Shown: positions 15,347 to 23,933 of the stretch, one piece after another | How the letters are laid out: every line of letters starts with the position of its first letter | Numbering within the stretch: the stretch's first letter is position 1 | Assembly (NCBI RefSeq): GCF_000383595.1 | Contig: NZ_KB911581.1 | Coordinates: forward strand, 6,903,519 to 6,967,518 | Length of the DNA: 64,000 nucleotides | Origin: Streptomyces bottropensis ATCC 25435 | GTDB taxonomy: Bacteria > Actinomycetota > Actinomycetes > Streptomycetales > Streptomycetaceae | Direction of reading: 5' to 3' | The notes under the pieces: generated by a model | The model's database searches: none | The model's input: the letters and a program-made list of their open reading frames with translations, nothing else | Told to the model about the DNA's origin: nothing | Translations under genes and position numbers: made by a program

Positions 15347-16762
15347 CGTGTCGTTGAGGAGGCGGAGCGTGGCGTTGCCGTCGGCGTAGTAGGCCAGGGC
15401 CGACAGGGAGGCCGCCGAGAGTTCCATGCGGAACAGGGACTCCGGGGGCGCGCCGAGGGCCAGGCGGACGAGGGTCTTGATCGGCGTGACATGGCTGACG
15501 AGCAGGACCGTACGGCCCCGGTGCGCCGCGACCAGCTCGTCGCGGGTGGCGGCCACGCGGTGTGCGACGGCTTCGAAGCTCTCGCCGCCGCCGGTGGGTT
15601 CGGCGTCCGGGGAGGTCAGCCAGGCGTTCATGTCGTCCGGGTAGCGCTCCCGCACCTCACCGAAGCTCAGCCCCTCCCACGCGCCGAAGTCCGTCTCCCG
15701 CAGCCCGTCCTCGACCGTCACGCCGAGCCCGAGCCGGGCCGCGACGATCCCCGCCGTCTCGCGGCAGCGGGCGAGCGGCGAGGACACCACCTCCTGGACC
15801 GTCCCGCGGGCGGCCAATGCGGCGGCGACCCGCTCCGCCTGGTACCGGCCGACGTCGGAGAGAGACGGGTCCGAACCCCCGCTCCCGGAGAACCGCTTCT
15901 GGGGGGTGAGGGGCGTCTCGCCGTGCCGCAGCAGGACGAAGGTGGCGGGAGTGCCGAGATCGGGGGCGGCCGACGCCACGTTCCTGGCGGCGCGGAGGTC
16001 GGCGGCTGTTCTGTCGGCGTCGGGACCGGTGGCCGTTCCGGCGGCGCGCGGATCGGCGGCCGTTCCCGCGGCCCGGGGATCGGTGGCCGTTGCGGCGGCC
16101 CGGGGATCGGTGGCCGTTCCCGCGGCCCGGGGATCGGTGGCCGTTCCCGCGGCCCGGGAACCGGCGGCCGTCCCCGCGGCCCGGGGCCCGTCCGTGCGTG
16201 CCGCGGTCGTGGCCCCCGCGAGCGCCGCACGGGCCTTCGCCGCGCCGGCCGTCGCGTTCCCCGGCGGTCCCGAGGGCTCGGGCACGGCGGTGGCGGTGCG
16301 CGTCGCGCGGGTGTCCAGGTCCGCGGTGGACGCGGCGGGCGACCACTGCTCGCCGCGCTTGCCCGCGTCCATCGCCTCGTTGGCCAGCCGGTCGGCGTGC
16401 TTGTTCTGCTCCCGCGGCATCCACTCGTACGTCACGCGGCCGGGCGGGAAGACCCGCGCGGCCTCGGCGGCCAGCGGCTTCATGTCGGGGTGCTTGATCT
16501 TCCAGCGGCCCGACAGCTGCTCGACGACGAGCTTGGAGTCCATGCGGACCCGGACGGACGCCTCCGGGTCCAGCTCGTACGCCGCCTTCAGACCCGCGAT
16601 GAGCCCGCGGTACTCGGCGACGTTGTTCGTGGCGACGCCGATGTACTCGGCGGTCTCCACCAACGTCTCGCCCGTCACCGCGTCGAGGACCACGGAACCG
16701 TAGCCCGCGGGCCCCGGGTTGCCCCGGGAACCGCCGTCGGCCTCGACGATGAACTCCCGCAC
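15332..16762 (-). CDS. Bifunctional RNase H / histidine acid phosphatase
   Basis: Encodes 476 residues. Residues 1-140 are a type I RNase H domain with the D-E-D-D set: D9 in EADGGSRGNPG, E50 in NNVAEYRGL, D75 in VRMDSKLV and the late Asp in HADRLANEAM. Residues about 270-476 are a phosphoglycerate-mutase-like phosphatase (CobC/alpha-ribazole phosphatase type) with the LLRHGET phosphohistidine motif and LLVSHVTPIK. The fusion matches the actinobacterial protein known from Rv2228c. Between them is an Ala/Thr-rich linker made of nine-residue repeats encoded by 27-bp tandem repeats. It likely removes RNA from RNA-DNA hybrids; the phosphatase may serve cobalamin salvage. Confidence 0.9.
   Translation of the reverse strand: MREFIVEADGGSRGNPGPAGYGSVVLDAVTGETLVETAEYIGVATNNVAEYRGLIAGLKAAYELDPEASVRVRMDSKLVVEQLSGRWKIKHPDMKPLAAEAARVFPPGRVTYEWMPREQNKHADRLANEAMDAGKRGEQWSPAASTADLDTRATRTATAVPEPSGPPGNATAGAAKARAALAGATTAARTDGPRAAGTAAGSRAAGTATDPRAAGTATDPRAAATATDPRAAGTAADPRAAGTATGPDADRTAADLRAARNVASAAPDLGTPATFVLLRHGETPLTPQKRFSGSGGSDPSLSDVGRYQAERVAAALAARGTVQEVVSSPLARCRETAGIVAARLGLGVTVEDGLRETDFGAWEGLSFGEVRERYPDDMNAWLTSPDAEPTGGGESFEAVAHRVAATRDELVAAHRGRTVLLVSHVTPIKTLVRLALGAPPESLFRMELSAASLSALAYYADGNATLRLLNDTSHLR
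16025..16186. repeat. 27-bp tandem repeat, six units, in-frame
   Basis: Six consecutive 27-bp units (unit starts 16025, 16052, 16079, 16106, 16133, 16160) lie inside the linker of the RNase H/phosphatase gene. The unit pattern is (A)(T/C)CGGyGGCCGTTCCCGCGG plus CCCGGGG; it encodes the peptide repeat (P)RAAGTATD on the minus strand. Units differ by 0-5 bases, so copy number may vary between strains. Confidence 0.85.
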
Positions 16763-16783
16763 GCCGACAGCCCCTCGCCGCCT

Positions 16784-17527
16784 CTAGAGGCCGGACTCGG
16801 AGGTCCGCACCAGGATGCGGCCGCAGTTCTCGCAGCGGACGACCGTGTCGGGCGAGGCCTTGCGGACGTCGTTGAAGTCGGTGATCGACAGCTCCTGGCG
16901 GCAGCCCTGGCAGGTGCGCTGGTACAGCTTGGCCGCGCCGACGCCGCCCTGCTGGTCGCGCAGCTTGTCGTAGAGCTTGAGGAGGTCCGCGGGGACGGCC
17001 GCCGAGATGACCTCGCGCTCCTTGGTCACCTTCGCCACCTCCCCGTCGATCTCCTCGAGCGCGGCGTCCCGGCGCGCGGTCGCGTCGTCGATCTTCCCCT
17101 GGACGGCACCGACCCGCTCGGTCAGCTCGGCGACCCGCTCCTGCGTGGACTCCCGGCGCTCCATGACCTCCAGGACGATGTCCTCCAGGTCACCCTGCCG
17201 CTTGGCGAGGGAGGCGATCTCGCGCTGGAGGTTCTCCAGGTCCTTCGGCGAGGAGACGGCACCCGAGTCCAGGCGCTGCTGGTCACGGACGGCGCGCTGA
17301 CGCACCTGGTCCACGTCCTGCTCGGCCTTGGTCTGCTCGCGGGCGGTGTCGCTCTCCTCGGTCTGCGCGGCCACGAGCAGGTCGCGCAGCTGGGTGTGGT
17401 CCTTGGTCAGCGACTCGATCTCGGCGTGCTCGGGCAGCGACCTCCGCCTGTGCGCGAGCTGCTGCAGGCGTACGTCCAGGCCCTGGACGTCGAGGAGGCG
17501 GATCTGGTCGGCGGGCGCGGCGTTCAG
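16784..17527 (-). CDS. C4-type zinc-ribbon coiled-coil protein, probable CTG start
   Basis: Encodes about 247 residues. A long coiled coil (roughly 10-175; KEREVIS, RRESTQERVAELTERVGA) is followed by a zinc ribbon with C206/C209 and C232/C235 (CQGC ... CENC). Conserved-looking coding extends upstream of the first GTG (17374) through LLDVQGLDVRLQQLAHRR to NAAPADQIR, where the only available initiator is CTG at 17527-17525. That CTG overlaps the stop of the upstream Nif3 gene (CTGA) and has GGGAG eight bases before it, so coupled initiation at CTG is the simplest reading. Homologues are found widely in actinobacteria beside Nif3 and RNase H genes; function unknown, perhaps nucleic-acid binding. 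Confidence 0.8.
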   Translation of the reverse strand: MNAAPADQIRLLDVQGLDVRLQQLAHRRRSLPEHAEIESLTKDHTQLRDLLVAAQTEESDTAREQTKAEQDVDQVRQRAVRDQQRLDSGAVSSPKDLENLQREIASLAKRQGDLEDIVLEVMERRESTQERVAELTERVGAVQGKIDDATARRDAALEEIDGEVAKVTKEREVISAAVPADLLKLYDKLRDQQGGVGAAKLYQRTCQGCRQELSITDFNDVRKASPDTVVRCENCGRILVRTSESGL

Positions 17528-18399
17528 TTGGGGGCTCCCAGTGGGTCAGAAGTGGTGGCGGACGCCGCGTGGGCGGTCCAGGGGTCGGTGACCGTCTTGG
17601 AGACGTGGACGCGCAGGTCCCAGCCCTCCCGGTCGGAGATCTCGTCGAGCTGGGCGGCGGCCAGCTCGCACCAGGGCCATTCGGTGGCCCAGTGCGCCGC
17701 GTCGAGCAGCGCGAGCGGTGTGTGGGTGCCCTCCGAGGTGCGGGCGACCGCCTCGGAGGCGGGGTGGTGGCGCAGGTCCGCGGTGAGGAAGGCGTCGACG
17801 CCGGCCGCGCGTACGGCGTCGAAGAGGCTGTCGCCGGAGCCGCCGCTGACGGCGACCGTGCGGACGACCGCCTCGGGGTCGCCCGCGACGCGGATGCCCT
17901 GCGCGGTGGCGGGCAGCCGCTCGGCGGCCCGCGCGGCCAGCTCCCGGACCGTCAACGGGTGGTCCAGCTCGCAGACCCGGCCGAGACCGCGCCGGCCGGT
18001 GGGGTCGGCGGGGTCCGGTACAAGGGGACGTACGACCCTGAGGTCCAGCGCGCCGGCGAGGGCGTCGCTGACGCCGGGGTCGGCCGTGTCGGCGTTGGTG
18101 TGGGCGACGTGCAGCGCGATGTCGTTCTTGATGAGGGTGTGCACGATGCGGCCCTTGAAGGTCGAGGCCGCCACCGTCGTCGTACCGCGCAGATAGAGCG
18201 GGTGGTGGGTGACCAGCAGGTCGGCGCCCAGCTTCACCGCTTCCTCGACGATCTCCCGCACCGGGTCGACGGCGAACAGGACCCGCGTGACCTCCTGGTC
18301 GGGGTCTCCGCAGACCGTGCCGACCGCGTCCCACCCCTCGGCCCGCTCGGGCGGCCAGAGGGCGTCGAGCGCGGCGATGACTTCAGACAGACGGGGCAC
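17524..18399 (-). CDS. Nif3-like dinuclear metal-centre protein
   Basis: Encodes about 291 residues. Motifs of the NIF3/YbgI family are present: GWDAVGTVCGDP near the N-terminus, LLVTHHPLYLRG with the metal-binding histidines, LHVAHTNADTADPG and the C-terminal VAVSGGSGDSLFDA and LLDAAHWATEWP. These proteins form hexameric toroids with two metals per subunit; related enzymes act as GTP cyclohydrolase-like proteins, but the substrate is not established. Start chosen at GTG 18399 (VPRLSEVIAALD); TTG 18405, with AGGT six bases upstream, is an alternative. It is coupled to the zinc-ribbon gene. Confidence 0.85.
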   Translation of the reverse strand: MPRLSEVIAALDALWPPERAEGWDAVGTVCGDPDQEVTRVLFAVDPVREIVEEAVKLGADLLVTHHPLYLRGTTTVAASTFKGRIVHTLIKNDIALHVAHTNADTADPGVSDALAGALDLRVVRPLVPDPADPTGRRGLGRVCELDHPLTVRELAARAAERLPATAQGIRVAGDPEAVVRTVAVSGGSGDSLFDAVRAAGVDAFLTADLRHHPASEAVARTSEGTHTPLALLDAAHWATEWPWCELAAAQLDEISDREGWDLRVHVSKTVTDPWTAHAASATTSDPLGAPN

Positions 18400-18641
18400 G
18401 GACAAAGGCTACCTGCACCTCTGCCGTCCCCGACCGGCCGCGGGTCGGTTGGCCGGACGCCCCTCGGCCGCCGCACCCACCCCGGGGGGACGGCCGCCCC
18501 CTCCCGGCCGTCCGGCAGCACATGAATCGCCGTTCCCTCAGGCGAATCGGGGGACGAGCACCCTTATGTGTGAAGGGGGTGCGAGCTGTCCCACGTCTGT
18601 GCGTGCGAAAACTAGCCTTCGTCGCCGGAGGTGATCGAACC

Positions 18642-20195
18642 ATGACGGCCTGTGCTTCCCCACCACCCTCGACGGGCCACGGGAACGAGTCGGGACAGGG
18701 GGACGAGGAGAAGGAGACGGACACCACCGGGGAGAGATTCGGGAGCGAGGGGCTCGTGACCGACTCGGGGGCCGACACGGGGGCCGACGCGCACGTCGGG
18801 CGGCCTGAGGCGCACGCGGGGCTTGGCGTGCACGCGGGGCTTGGCGTGCACTCGGGGCTTGGCGTGCACTCGGGGCGGCCTGGGGCGCACGCGGGGGGCG
18901 GTGGTGGTGGCGGGGACAGCCGGCTGCGCCCAGCAGCACACTCACCCGCACACTCACCCGCACCCACACCCGCACCCGCACCCGCACCCGCACCCGCACC
19001 CGGCTGTGTGATCGCCGCCGACGGGTCGTACGCGGCGCGCCTCGCGCTGGACGGGGAATCCTGGTTCCCCGAGCGCTGGACCCTCGACGGCCCCGAGCCG
19101 TATGCCGTGCCCCTGCCCGGCAACCAGCCCGAGGAGCCCGGCACGGAACTGCTGCCGCTGGCCGACGGCCGGGTCCTCATCCACCGGCTGGCCGCCGACC
19201 GGCATCTGTTCTCGCTGCTCTATCCGACCGGTCCCGGCACCGGTGAACTCCCGCTCGGGGCGGTCGAATGCGCCGACCCCACGGCCGAGTTGCGTCTGCT
19301 GCCACCCGCGCCGTGCGGACAGCGGGCGTACGCCCTCGCCCTGGGCCGGAGCGCCACGACCGTGTGGCTGGTGGCGGGCGGGGCCTTCGGGCCGGAGGTG
19401 CTGGCGCAGGTGCCGGGGCGGTGTTCGGGCGGGGTCTGGCTGGACGGGACGGGCCGGATGCTCGCCCTGGACCAGGAACAGGACGGCCGGACCAAGTCGG
19501 TGGTGGTCGATCTGGAGCAGGGCGGCGCGGTCTCGCCACTGCTGCAGATCTCGGACGACAGCAACGACCGGGTCCTGCTCGCCGACCCCGACAGCGGGCT
19601 GCTCCTGATCCGTTCGGACGCGCCCTCCCCCGGGCACGACCGGCTCGGCTGGGGCGTGCTGGGCAGTACGCTCCCGGTCCGCTTCCCGGAGTGTCTGCGG
19701 GTGCCCGACGGTCATCGCGTCACCCCGTTCGCCATCCAGCCGGGGCAGATCCTGACCCCCGAGAGCTGCGCGGTCGCGCTGCGCCTGGACGGCCCCCGGG
19801 GCAGCTGGGTCGGCGTCTGGCGCCCGGCGGCACGACGGATCCTTCATCTGCCCGCCCCCGAGGGCTGGTTGGCGGGAGCCGGGCTGTGGAGCCGCGAGGG
19901 GGTGCTGCACCTGCCGTACGCGACCGGGATGGTGAGGTGCGGGGTGGCCCGGATGGGGGTGACCTGGGACGCGGACGAGCCGGAGGGGTCATCGGAGGCG
20001 TCCCCCGAAAGGGAGAGCCGGGCGGGCTGCGAAGAGGCCCCGGGGCCGGAGGATTCGGACGGGTCGCTCGGGGCCGGAGCGTCAGCCGCGCCGACGCCCG
20101 GGGCGGAGCCGTCCGTGCCTGTCGTCGCTCGGCCCGTGCCGTTGCAGCAGGCGCCGTTGGAGGGGCGCGTACCCGAGGAGGTGACCGTCGGGTGA
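18642..20195 (+). CDS. Large hypothetical protein with repetitive N-terminus
   Basis: Encodes 517 residues from ATG 18642, fixed by GGAGGTG at a good distance. Residues 1-125 are low complexity: three GLGVH(A/S) repeats and a Pro-Ala run encoded by CACCCG hexamers. Residues about 125-450 are a regular beta-rich domain with repeating blades (GCVIAADGSYAARLALDG, GRVLIHRLAADRHLFSLLYP, GCVWLDGTGRMLALDQE-like segment), suggesting a beta-propeller. There is no clear signal peptide or membrane anchor. The C-terminal ~70 residues are acidic and disordered. I do not recognise a named family; it seems to be a Streptomyces-specific conserved protein. Confidence 0.7.
   Translation: MTACASPPPSTGHGNESGQGDEEKETDTTGERFGSEGLVTDSGADTGADAHVGRPEAHAGLGVHAGLGVHSGLGVHSGRPGAHAGGGGGGGDSRLRPAAHSPAHSPAPTPAPAPAPAPAPGCVIAADGSYAARLALDGESWFPERWTLDGPEPYAVPLPGNQPEEPGTELLPLADGRVLIHRLAADRHLFSLLYPTGPGTGELPLGAVECADPTAELRLLPPAPCGQRAYALALGRSATTVWLVAGGAFGPEVLAQVPGRCSGGVWLDGTGRMLALDQEQDGRTKSVVVDLEQGGAVSPLLQISDDSNDRVLLADPDSGLLLIRSDAPSPGHDRLGWGVLGSTLPVRFPECLRVPDGHRVTPFAIQPGQILTPESCAVALRLDGPRGSWVGVWRPAARRILHLPAPEGWLAGAGLWSREGVLHLPYATGMVRCGVARMGVTWDADEPEGSSEASPERESRAGCEEAPGPEDSDGSLGAGASAAPTPGAEPSVPVVARPVPLQQAPLEGRVPEEVTVG
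18818..18871. repeat. 18-bp tandem repeat, three units
   Basis: Three units of GGGGCTTGGCGTGCACkC, starting at 18818, 18836 and 18854, within the coding region of the hypothetical protein; each encodes GLGVH(A/S). Confidence 0.8.
18961..19002. repeat. CACCCG hexanucleotide repeat
   Basis: Seven CACCCR-type hexamers in a row (Pro-Ala coding), preceded by two looser CACACTCACCCG units at 18938-18960. In frame, so copy changes would alter protein length without frameshift. Confidence 0.75.
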
Positions 20196-20326
20196 AGGTG
20201 CGGTGCGGGGCTCGGGCATGGTGGACGCGGGGCGGGCGACACGCCCACGGGTGCCTTCGAGACGCTCGGGTTCGCCCGTTAAAATCACCCGCCGATAAGA
20301 AGATCATTCGACGGGGAACACTTCCA

Positions 20327-20491
20327 ATGAGCGACGTGCACACCATCCAGCCGCCCACGGCCGACTCCCACGAGGCGGACGGCCACGGAAAGCACCGGGG
20401 TCAGCTCTCGGCCCAGGAGGCCGAGAGGACGAGCCCTCGCGGGCGCCACCGCAAGCCGGCGGACCACATGGAGTCGACGACGTCCGCCTGA
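20327..20491 (+). CDS. Small conserved hydrophilic protein, 54 residues
   Basis: ATG 20327 follows GGGGAA with suitable spacing. The 54-residue product is charged and histidine-rich (DSHEADGHGKHRGQLSAQEA; RGRHRKPADH) with no membrane segment. Its regular codon third-position GC and matching small proteins that I recall from other Streptomyces support it as a real gene. No function known. A strong hairpin follows at 20567. Confidence 0.6.
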   Translation: MSDVHTIQPPTADSHEADGHGKHRGQLSAQEAERTSPRGRHRKPADHMESTTSA

Positions 20492-20566
20492 CCGGCGGCA
20501 CTCGTCTCCTCGGTCGCCTCTGGAGAAACGTCCCAGCGACGCCAGAGCCGATCACCACGGCACCCG

Positions 20567-20593
20567 GCCCCGCTCGTCGCCGACGAGCGGGGC
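20567..20593. terminator. Bidirectional terminator-like hairpin
   Basis: GCCCCGCTCGTCG and CGACGAGCGGGGC are exact reverse complements around a single base, giving an 11-bp stem with a five-base loop, followed by TTCG. It lies between two convergent genes and can serve both. Confidence 0.75.
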
Positions 20594-20655
20594 TTCGCCG
20601 TTCCGGGTACGGCCCGCGCGGAGGCGGAGGGACAGGCGGGGGCGGGCGCTCCCGC

Positions 20656-21648
20656 CTATCCCTCCGCCGCCCCCCGGCCGTGCCTCAGCCCCAGCACCTC
20701 CGCCGCCGCGAACGTCTCCCCCTCCGGCCGGTCGGCGTAGTGCGGCGTGAGCAGGCCGTCCAGTTCGTCGTACGTGAACGCGTCCTGCTTGGTGTCGAAC
20801 TTGGCCCGCACGCGCGGTCGCTCGACGATCGCGACCATGCCGCCGTGCACGACGAGGAGCTGGCCGTTGACCCGCGCGGCGGCGGGTGAGGCCAGGTAGC
20901 CGACGAGCGGGGCGACGTGCTCGGGCGCGAGCGGGTCGAGGCCGGTGCCGTCGCCCTCCCCCGTCGCCCCCGGGAGGCCCGCGAAGACGTCCTCGGTCAT
21001 CCGGGTCCGGGCGCGCGGGCAGATGACGTTCGCGGTGACGCCGTACTTGGCGAGCGCGAGGGCCGTGGAGGTGGTCAGCCCGACGATCCCGCCCTTCGCC
21101 GCGGCGTAGTTGGGCTGTCCGGCGGAGCCGGCGAGGAACGCCTCGGAGGAGGTGTTCACGATCCGCCCGTAGACCCGCCCTCCGCCCTCGCCCGACTTCG
21201 CCCGGGCCCGCCAGTGGGCGGAGGCGAACCGGGTCGTGTTGAAGTGCCCCTTGAGGTGTACGCGCACGACCGAGTCCCACTCGTCCTCGGACATGGAGAA
21301 GACCATGCGGTCGCGCAGGATGCCCGCGTTGTTGACGAGGATGTCGAGTCTGCCGAACCGGGCGACCGCCAACGCGACGAGTTCCCGGGCCTGTTCGTGG
21401 TCGGACACGTCACCGATGTGCGCCACCGCCCTGCCGCCCGCCGCGCGGATCGACGCCGCGACCTCCTCGGCGGGCCCCGTGGACACCTCACCGGAACCGT
21501 CCCGCCCCGGCCGGCCGTAGTCGTTGACGACGACGGCCGCGCCCAGCCGGGCCAGCTCCAGCGCCTCGGCCCGGCCGAGACCGCGCCCCGCGCCGGTGAC
21601 GATCGCGGACAGTCCTTCGAGCGGCAGTCCGCCGAGTGTCGATGTCAT
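20656..21648 (-). CDS. Short-chain dehydrogenase, Hsd4A-like (3-hydroxyacyl-CoA dehydrogenase of steroid side-chain type)
   Basis: Encodes 330 residues from ATG 21648 (GAGAGGGG upstream; an ATG at 21681 is possible). NAD cofactor motif TGAGRGLGRAE at about 18-28, NNAG, and the YAAAK active site preceded by NTSSEAFLAGSAGQ. The N-terminal block AVVVNDYG and the C-terminal 80-residue extension after VNGQLLVVHGG are typical of the HSD17B4/Hsd4A type rather than FabG. In mycobacteria Hsd4A oxidises the 3-hydroxyacyl-CoA of the cholesterol side chain. It is the last gene of an operon with an alcohol dehydrogenase and an Hsd4B-like hydratase, which does the preceding step. Substrate here is inferred. 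Confidence 0.8.
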   Translation of the reverse strand: MTSTLGGLPLEGLSAIVTGAGRGLGRAEALELARLGAAVVVNDYGRPGRDGSGEVSTGPAEEVAASIRAAGGRAVAHIGDVSDHEQARELVALAVARFGRLDILVNNAGILRDRMVFSMSEDEWDSVVRVHLKGHFNTTRFASAHWRARAKSGEGGGRVYGRIVNTSSEAFLAGSAGQPNYAAAKGGIVGLTTSTALALAKYGVTANVICPRARTRMTEDVFAGLPGATGEGDGTGLDPLAPEHVAPLVGYLASPAAARVNGQLLVVHGGMVAIVERPRVRAKFDTKQDAFTYDELDGLLTPHYADRPEGETFAAAEVLGLRHGRGAAEG

Positions 21649-21702
21649 CCCGAGCCCCTCTCCCCTCTCCTCAACTGCCATCCGCTCTCGTCCGTCCGGT
21701 GA

Positions 21703-22779
21703 TCAGATCTCGATGCAGGTCCGGAGCGCCACGCCCGTCCGCATCTGGTCCAGCGCCTCGTTGATGTCGGCCAGGGGCACCCGGTGGGTGATCAGGCCCG
21801 CGAGGTCGATACGGCCCGCCCGCCACAGGGCGATGGTCCGCTCGTAGGAGCGCAGGACGTCCCCCCCGCCGTACATGGACGGCAGGATCCGCTTCTCGTC
21901 GAAGAACAGCTCGAACATGCTGAGCTGGAGGAAGTCGTCCAGCGCGCCCGCGCCGACCACGACGAGGGTGCCGCCGCGCCGGGTGGCCTCGTAGGCGGTG
22001 CGGGCGGTGGTCGAACGGCCGACGACCTCGAAGACGTAGTCGAAGCCCTCGCCGGCGGTGACGGACTGCTTGGTGTCGGCCAGTTCCTCCGGCGAGATCG
22101 CCTTGGTGGCGCCGAACCTGAGCGCCGCCTCGCGCCGCGAGACCACCGGGTCGACGGCGACGATCTCGGCGGCGCCCTTGAGCCGGGCGCCCTGGATCGC
22201 CGAGATGCCGACGCCTCCGCAGCCGATGACCGCGACCGACGAACCGGCCTCCACGTCAGCGGTGTTGAGGGCCGCGCCGAGCCCGGTGGTGACGCCGCAG
22301 CCGATGAGGGCGGCGATGTCGAAGGGCACGTCGTCCGGTATCGGCACGGCGCAGCCGGCGTCGACGACGACCTCCTCGGCGAAGGTGCCGGTGCCCGCGA
22401 AGCCGAAGACGTCCCCGGCGGGCCGCCTGAAGTTGGGCGTACCGGCGTTGAGGAATCCGGCGAGGCAGAGCTGCGTCTGACCGCGCTTGCAGGCGGGACA
22501 GGTGCCGCAGGCCGGGAGCCAGCACACGACGACCCGGTCGCCGGGCTTCACGTGGCCGACACCTTCCCCGACTTCGACTATCTCGCCGGCACCCTCGTGC
22601 CCCGGCACGAACGGTCCGGGCTGCGGCAGCACCCCGGCCATCGCGGACAGGTCGGAGTGGCACAGCCCCGTGGCCCGCACCCGGATCCTCACCCGCCCCG
22701 GCCCGAAGCCCACCGCCTCGACGTCGTCGAGCACGTCGAGCTTGTCCTGGCCGATCTCGTGCAGTACCGCTGCGCGCAT
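21703..22779 (-). CDS. Zinc-dependent alcohol dehydrogenase (MDR superfamily)
   Basis: Encodes 358 residues. Catalytic zinc ligands are in GLCHSDL and PGHEGAGE; the structural zinc lobe is CGTCPACKRGQTQLC. Rossmann motif VIGCGGVGISAIQGA binds NAD. Close in style to mycobacterial Zn-ADHs that oxidise long-chain or steroid primary alcohols (class III-like, S-(hydroxymethyl)mycothiol-type relatives are also possible). Position between Hsd4B- and Hsd4A-like genes suggests it oxidises the 26-hydroxy group made by the CYP125-like P450 at 62.7 kb. That link is inference. Confidence 0.85.
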   Translation of the reverse strand: MRAAVLHEIGQDKLDVLDDVEAVGFGPGRVRIRVRATGLCHSDLSAMAGVLPQPGPFVPGHEGAGEIVEVGEGVGHVKPGDRVVVCWLPACGTCPACKRGQTQLCLAGFLNAGTPNFRRPAGDVFGFAGTGTFAEEVVVDAGCAVPIPDDVPFDIAALIGCGVTTGLGAALNTADVEAGSSVAVIGCGGVGISAIQGARLKGAAEIVAVDPVVSRREAALRFGATKAISPEELADTKQSVTAGEGFDYVFEVVGRSTTARTAYEATRRGGTLVVVGAGALDDFLQLSMFELFFDEKRILPSMYGGGDVLRSYERTIALWRAGRIDLAGLITHRVPLADINEALDQMRTGVALRTCIEI

Positions 22780-22827
22780 GGTGCGGCTCCCCTCAGGAGT
22801 ACCTGACCTACGTCTGTACCGATGGGC

Positions 22828-23688
22828 TCATTCGTGTGCGACCAGCGTGTCCGCCAGCACCGGCGCGTCGTCCCTCTCGACGGCGCTCACCGTCACCCGC
22901 ACCGAGCGGTCGTCCGGCCGCCACATCCGGATGCGGAGGGTCTCGCCCGGGAAGACGACACCCGCGAAACGCGTCCCGTACGAGCGGACGCGCCCCACGT
23001 CCCCGCCGAGCACCGTGTCCACCACGGCCTTCAACGTCATCCCGTAGGTGCACAACCCGTGCAGGATCGGCCGGTCGAACCCGGCCCGCCCCGCGAACTC
23101 CGGGTCGGCGTGCAACGGGTTCCAGTCGCCCGAGAGGCGGTAGAGCAGCGCCTGGTCCTCCCGGACGGTCCGCTCGACCTCCTTGTCGGGCGCGGTCGTG
23201 GGCGGTTCCTGCCGGGCGGACGGCCCGCGCTCACCGCCCCAGCCGCCCTCCCCCCGTACGAAGATCTGCGCCTCGTTCACCCACAACGGGCCCTCGTTGT
23301 CGGCGACTTCGGTCCGCATCACCAGCACGGCCGCCTTGCCCTTGTCGTACACCGCCGCCACCCGCGAGGTCGCGGTCGCCCGCCCCTCGACCGGGATCGG
23401 CCGGTGCACCTCGACGCGCTGACCGCCGTGCAGGACCTTCGCCAGGTCGACGTCGACGCCGGGTGCGTTCAGGCCACCGATGACATCCGGTGAGCCCGCG
23501 CCCGCGACGGTCGCGAAGCTGGGCAGGACGTGCAGCCGGGACTCCAGCGTGTAGCGCAGCTCGCCGGGGTCGGTCGCGGGGACACCGGCGCCGACACCGA
23601 GGTGGTAGAGCAGGACGTCCTTGCGACTCCACGCGATCTCGGCGGAACGGGGCTCGGCCGCGAACGCCTTGGCTGCGTCGATGGGCAT
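22828..23688 (-). CDS. MaoC-family enoyl-CoA hydratase, Hsd4B-like
   Basis: Encodes 286 residues, the same length as mycobacterial Hsd4B as I remember it. ATG 23688 has CAGGAG four bases upstream. Double hot-dog hydratase 2: the N-terminal half is a degenerate fold and the C-terminal half carries the hydratase motif (GDWNPLHADPEFA ... ILHGLCTYGM). The opening MPID, the block QALLYRLSGD and the RGEGGWGGERGPS loop match Hsd4B. It hydrates 2-enoyl-CoA intermediates of the steroid side chain. First gene of the operon Hsd4B-ADH-Hsd4A; the long upstream leader holds a KstR-type and a CTGAC-type palindrome. Confidence 0.85.
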   Translation of the reverse strand: MPIDAAKAFAAEPRSAEIAWSRKDVLLYHLGVGAGVPATDPGELRYTLESRLHVLPSFATVAGAGSPDVIGGLNAPGVDVDLAKVLHGGQRVEVHRPIPVEGRATATSRVAAVYDKGKAAVLVMRTEVADNEGPLWVNEAQIFVRGEGGWGGERGPSARQEPPTTAPDKEVERTVREDQALLYRLSGDWNPLHADPEFAGRAGFDRPILHGLCTYGMTLKAVVDTVLGGDVGRVRSYGTRFAGVVFPGETLRIRMWRPDDRSVRVTVSAVERDDAPVLADTLVAHE

Positions 23689-23933
23689 GGGGCTCCTGTG
23701 TGCGACGGGGGCGGATGGTGGCTGAAGGGGTTGAGGGCAGAAGGGGGACGGAGGGTCGGACGAGGGGAAGCGGAGGGTCGGACGACGGGAAGCGGAGGCC
23801 GTACGGCGGCGGGGGGCGGAGGCCGGACGGCGTGGGGCGGGTGGTGGGTGGCTCGCGCTGAGAAACCTCGGTACGACCGTCCGCACCAGCGGTCGCACCG
23901 AGGTCGTCACCGCCGACCCGGAACCCGCCCACC
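23689..23933. other. GA-rich leader with a 22-bp tandem duplication
   Basis: No coding frame on the minus strand joins the hydratase gene. The plus strand shows a direct duplication of a 22-bp unit (23750-23771 and 23772-23793, one mismatch). If transcription starts near the operator at 23934, this is a ~245-nt untranslated leader for the operon. Confidence 0.5.

Noticed and set aside
15491..18196. A 901-codon plus-strand frame across RNase H, zinc-ribbon and Nif3 genes
   Set aside because: Shadow frame; its Gly/Arg repeats are just the complement of the 27-bp linker repeat.
18938..19002. Short direct repeats suggestive of a CRISPR array
   Set aside because: Units are 6 bp without spacers and lie in frame inside a gene.
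22803..22816. CTGACCTACGTCTG before the alcohol dehydrogenase as a further CTGAC-type site
   Set aside because: Wrong length (14 instead of 15) and the right arm lacks the final CAG; lies inside the operon.
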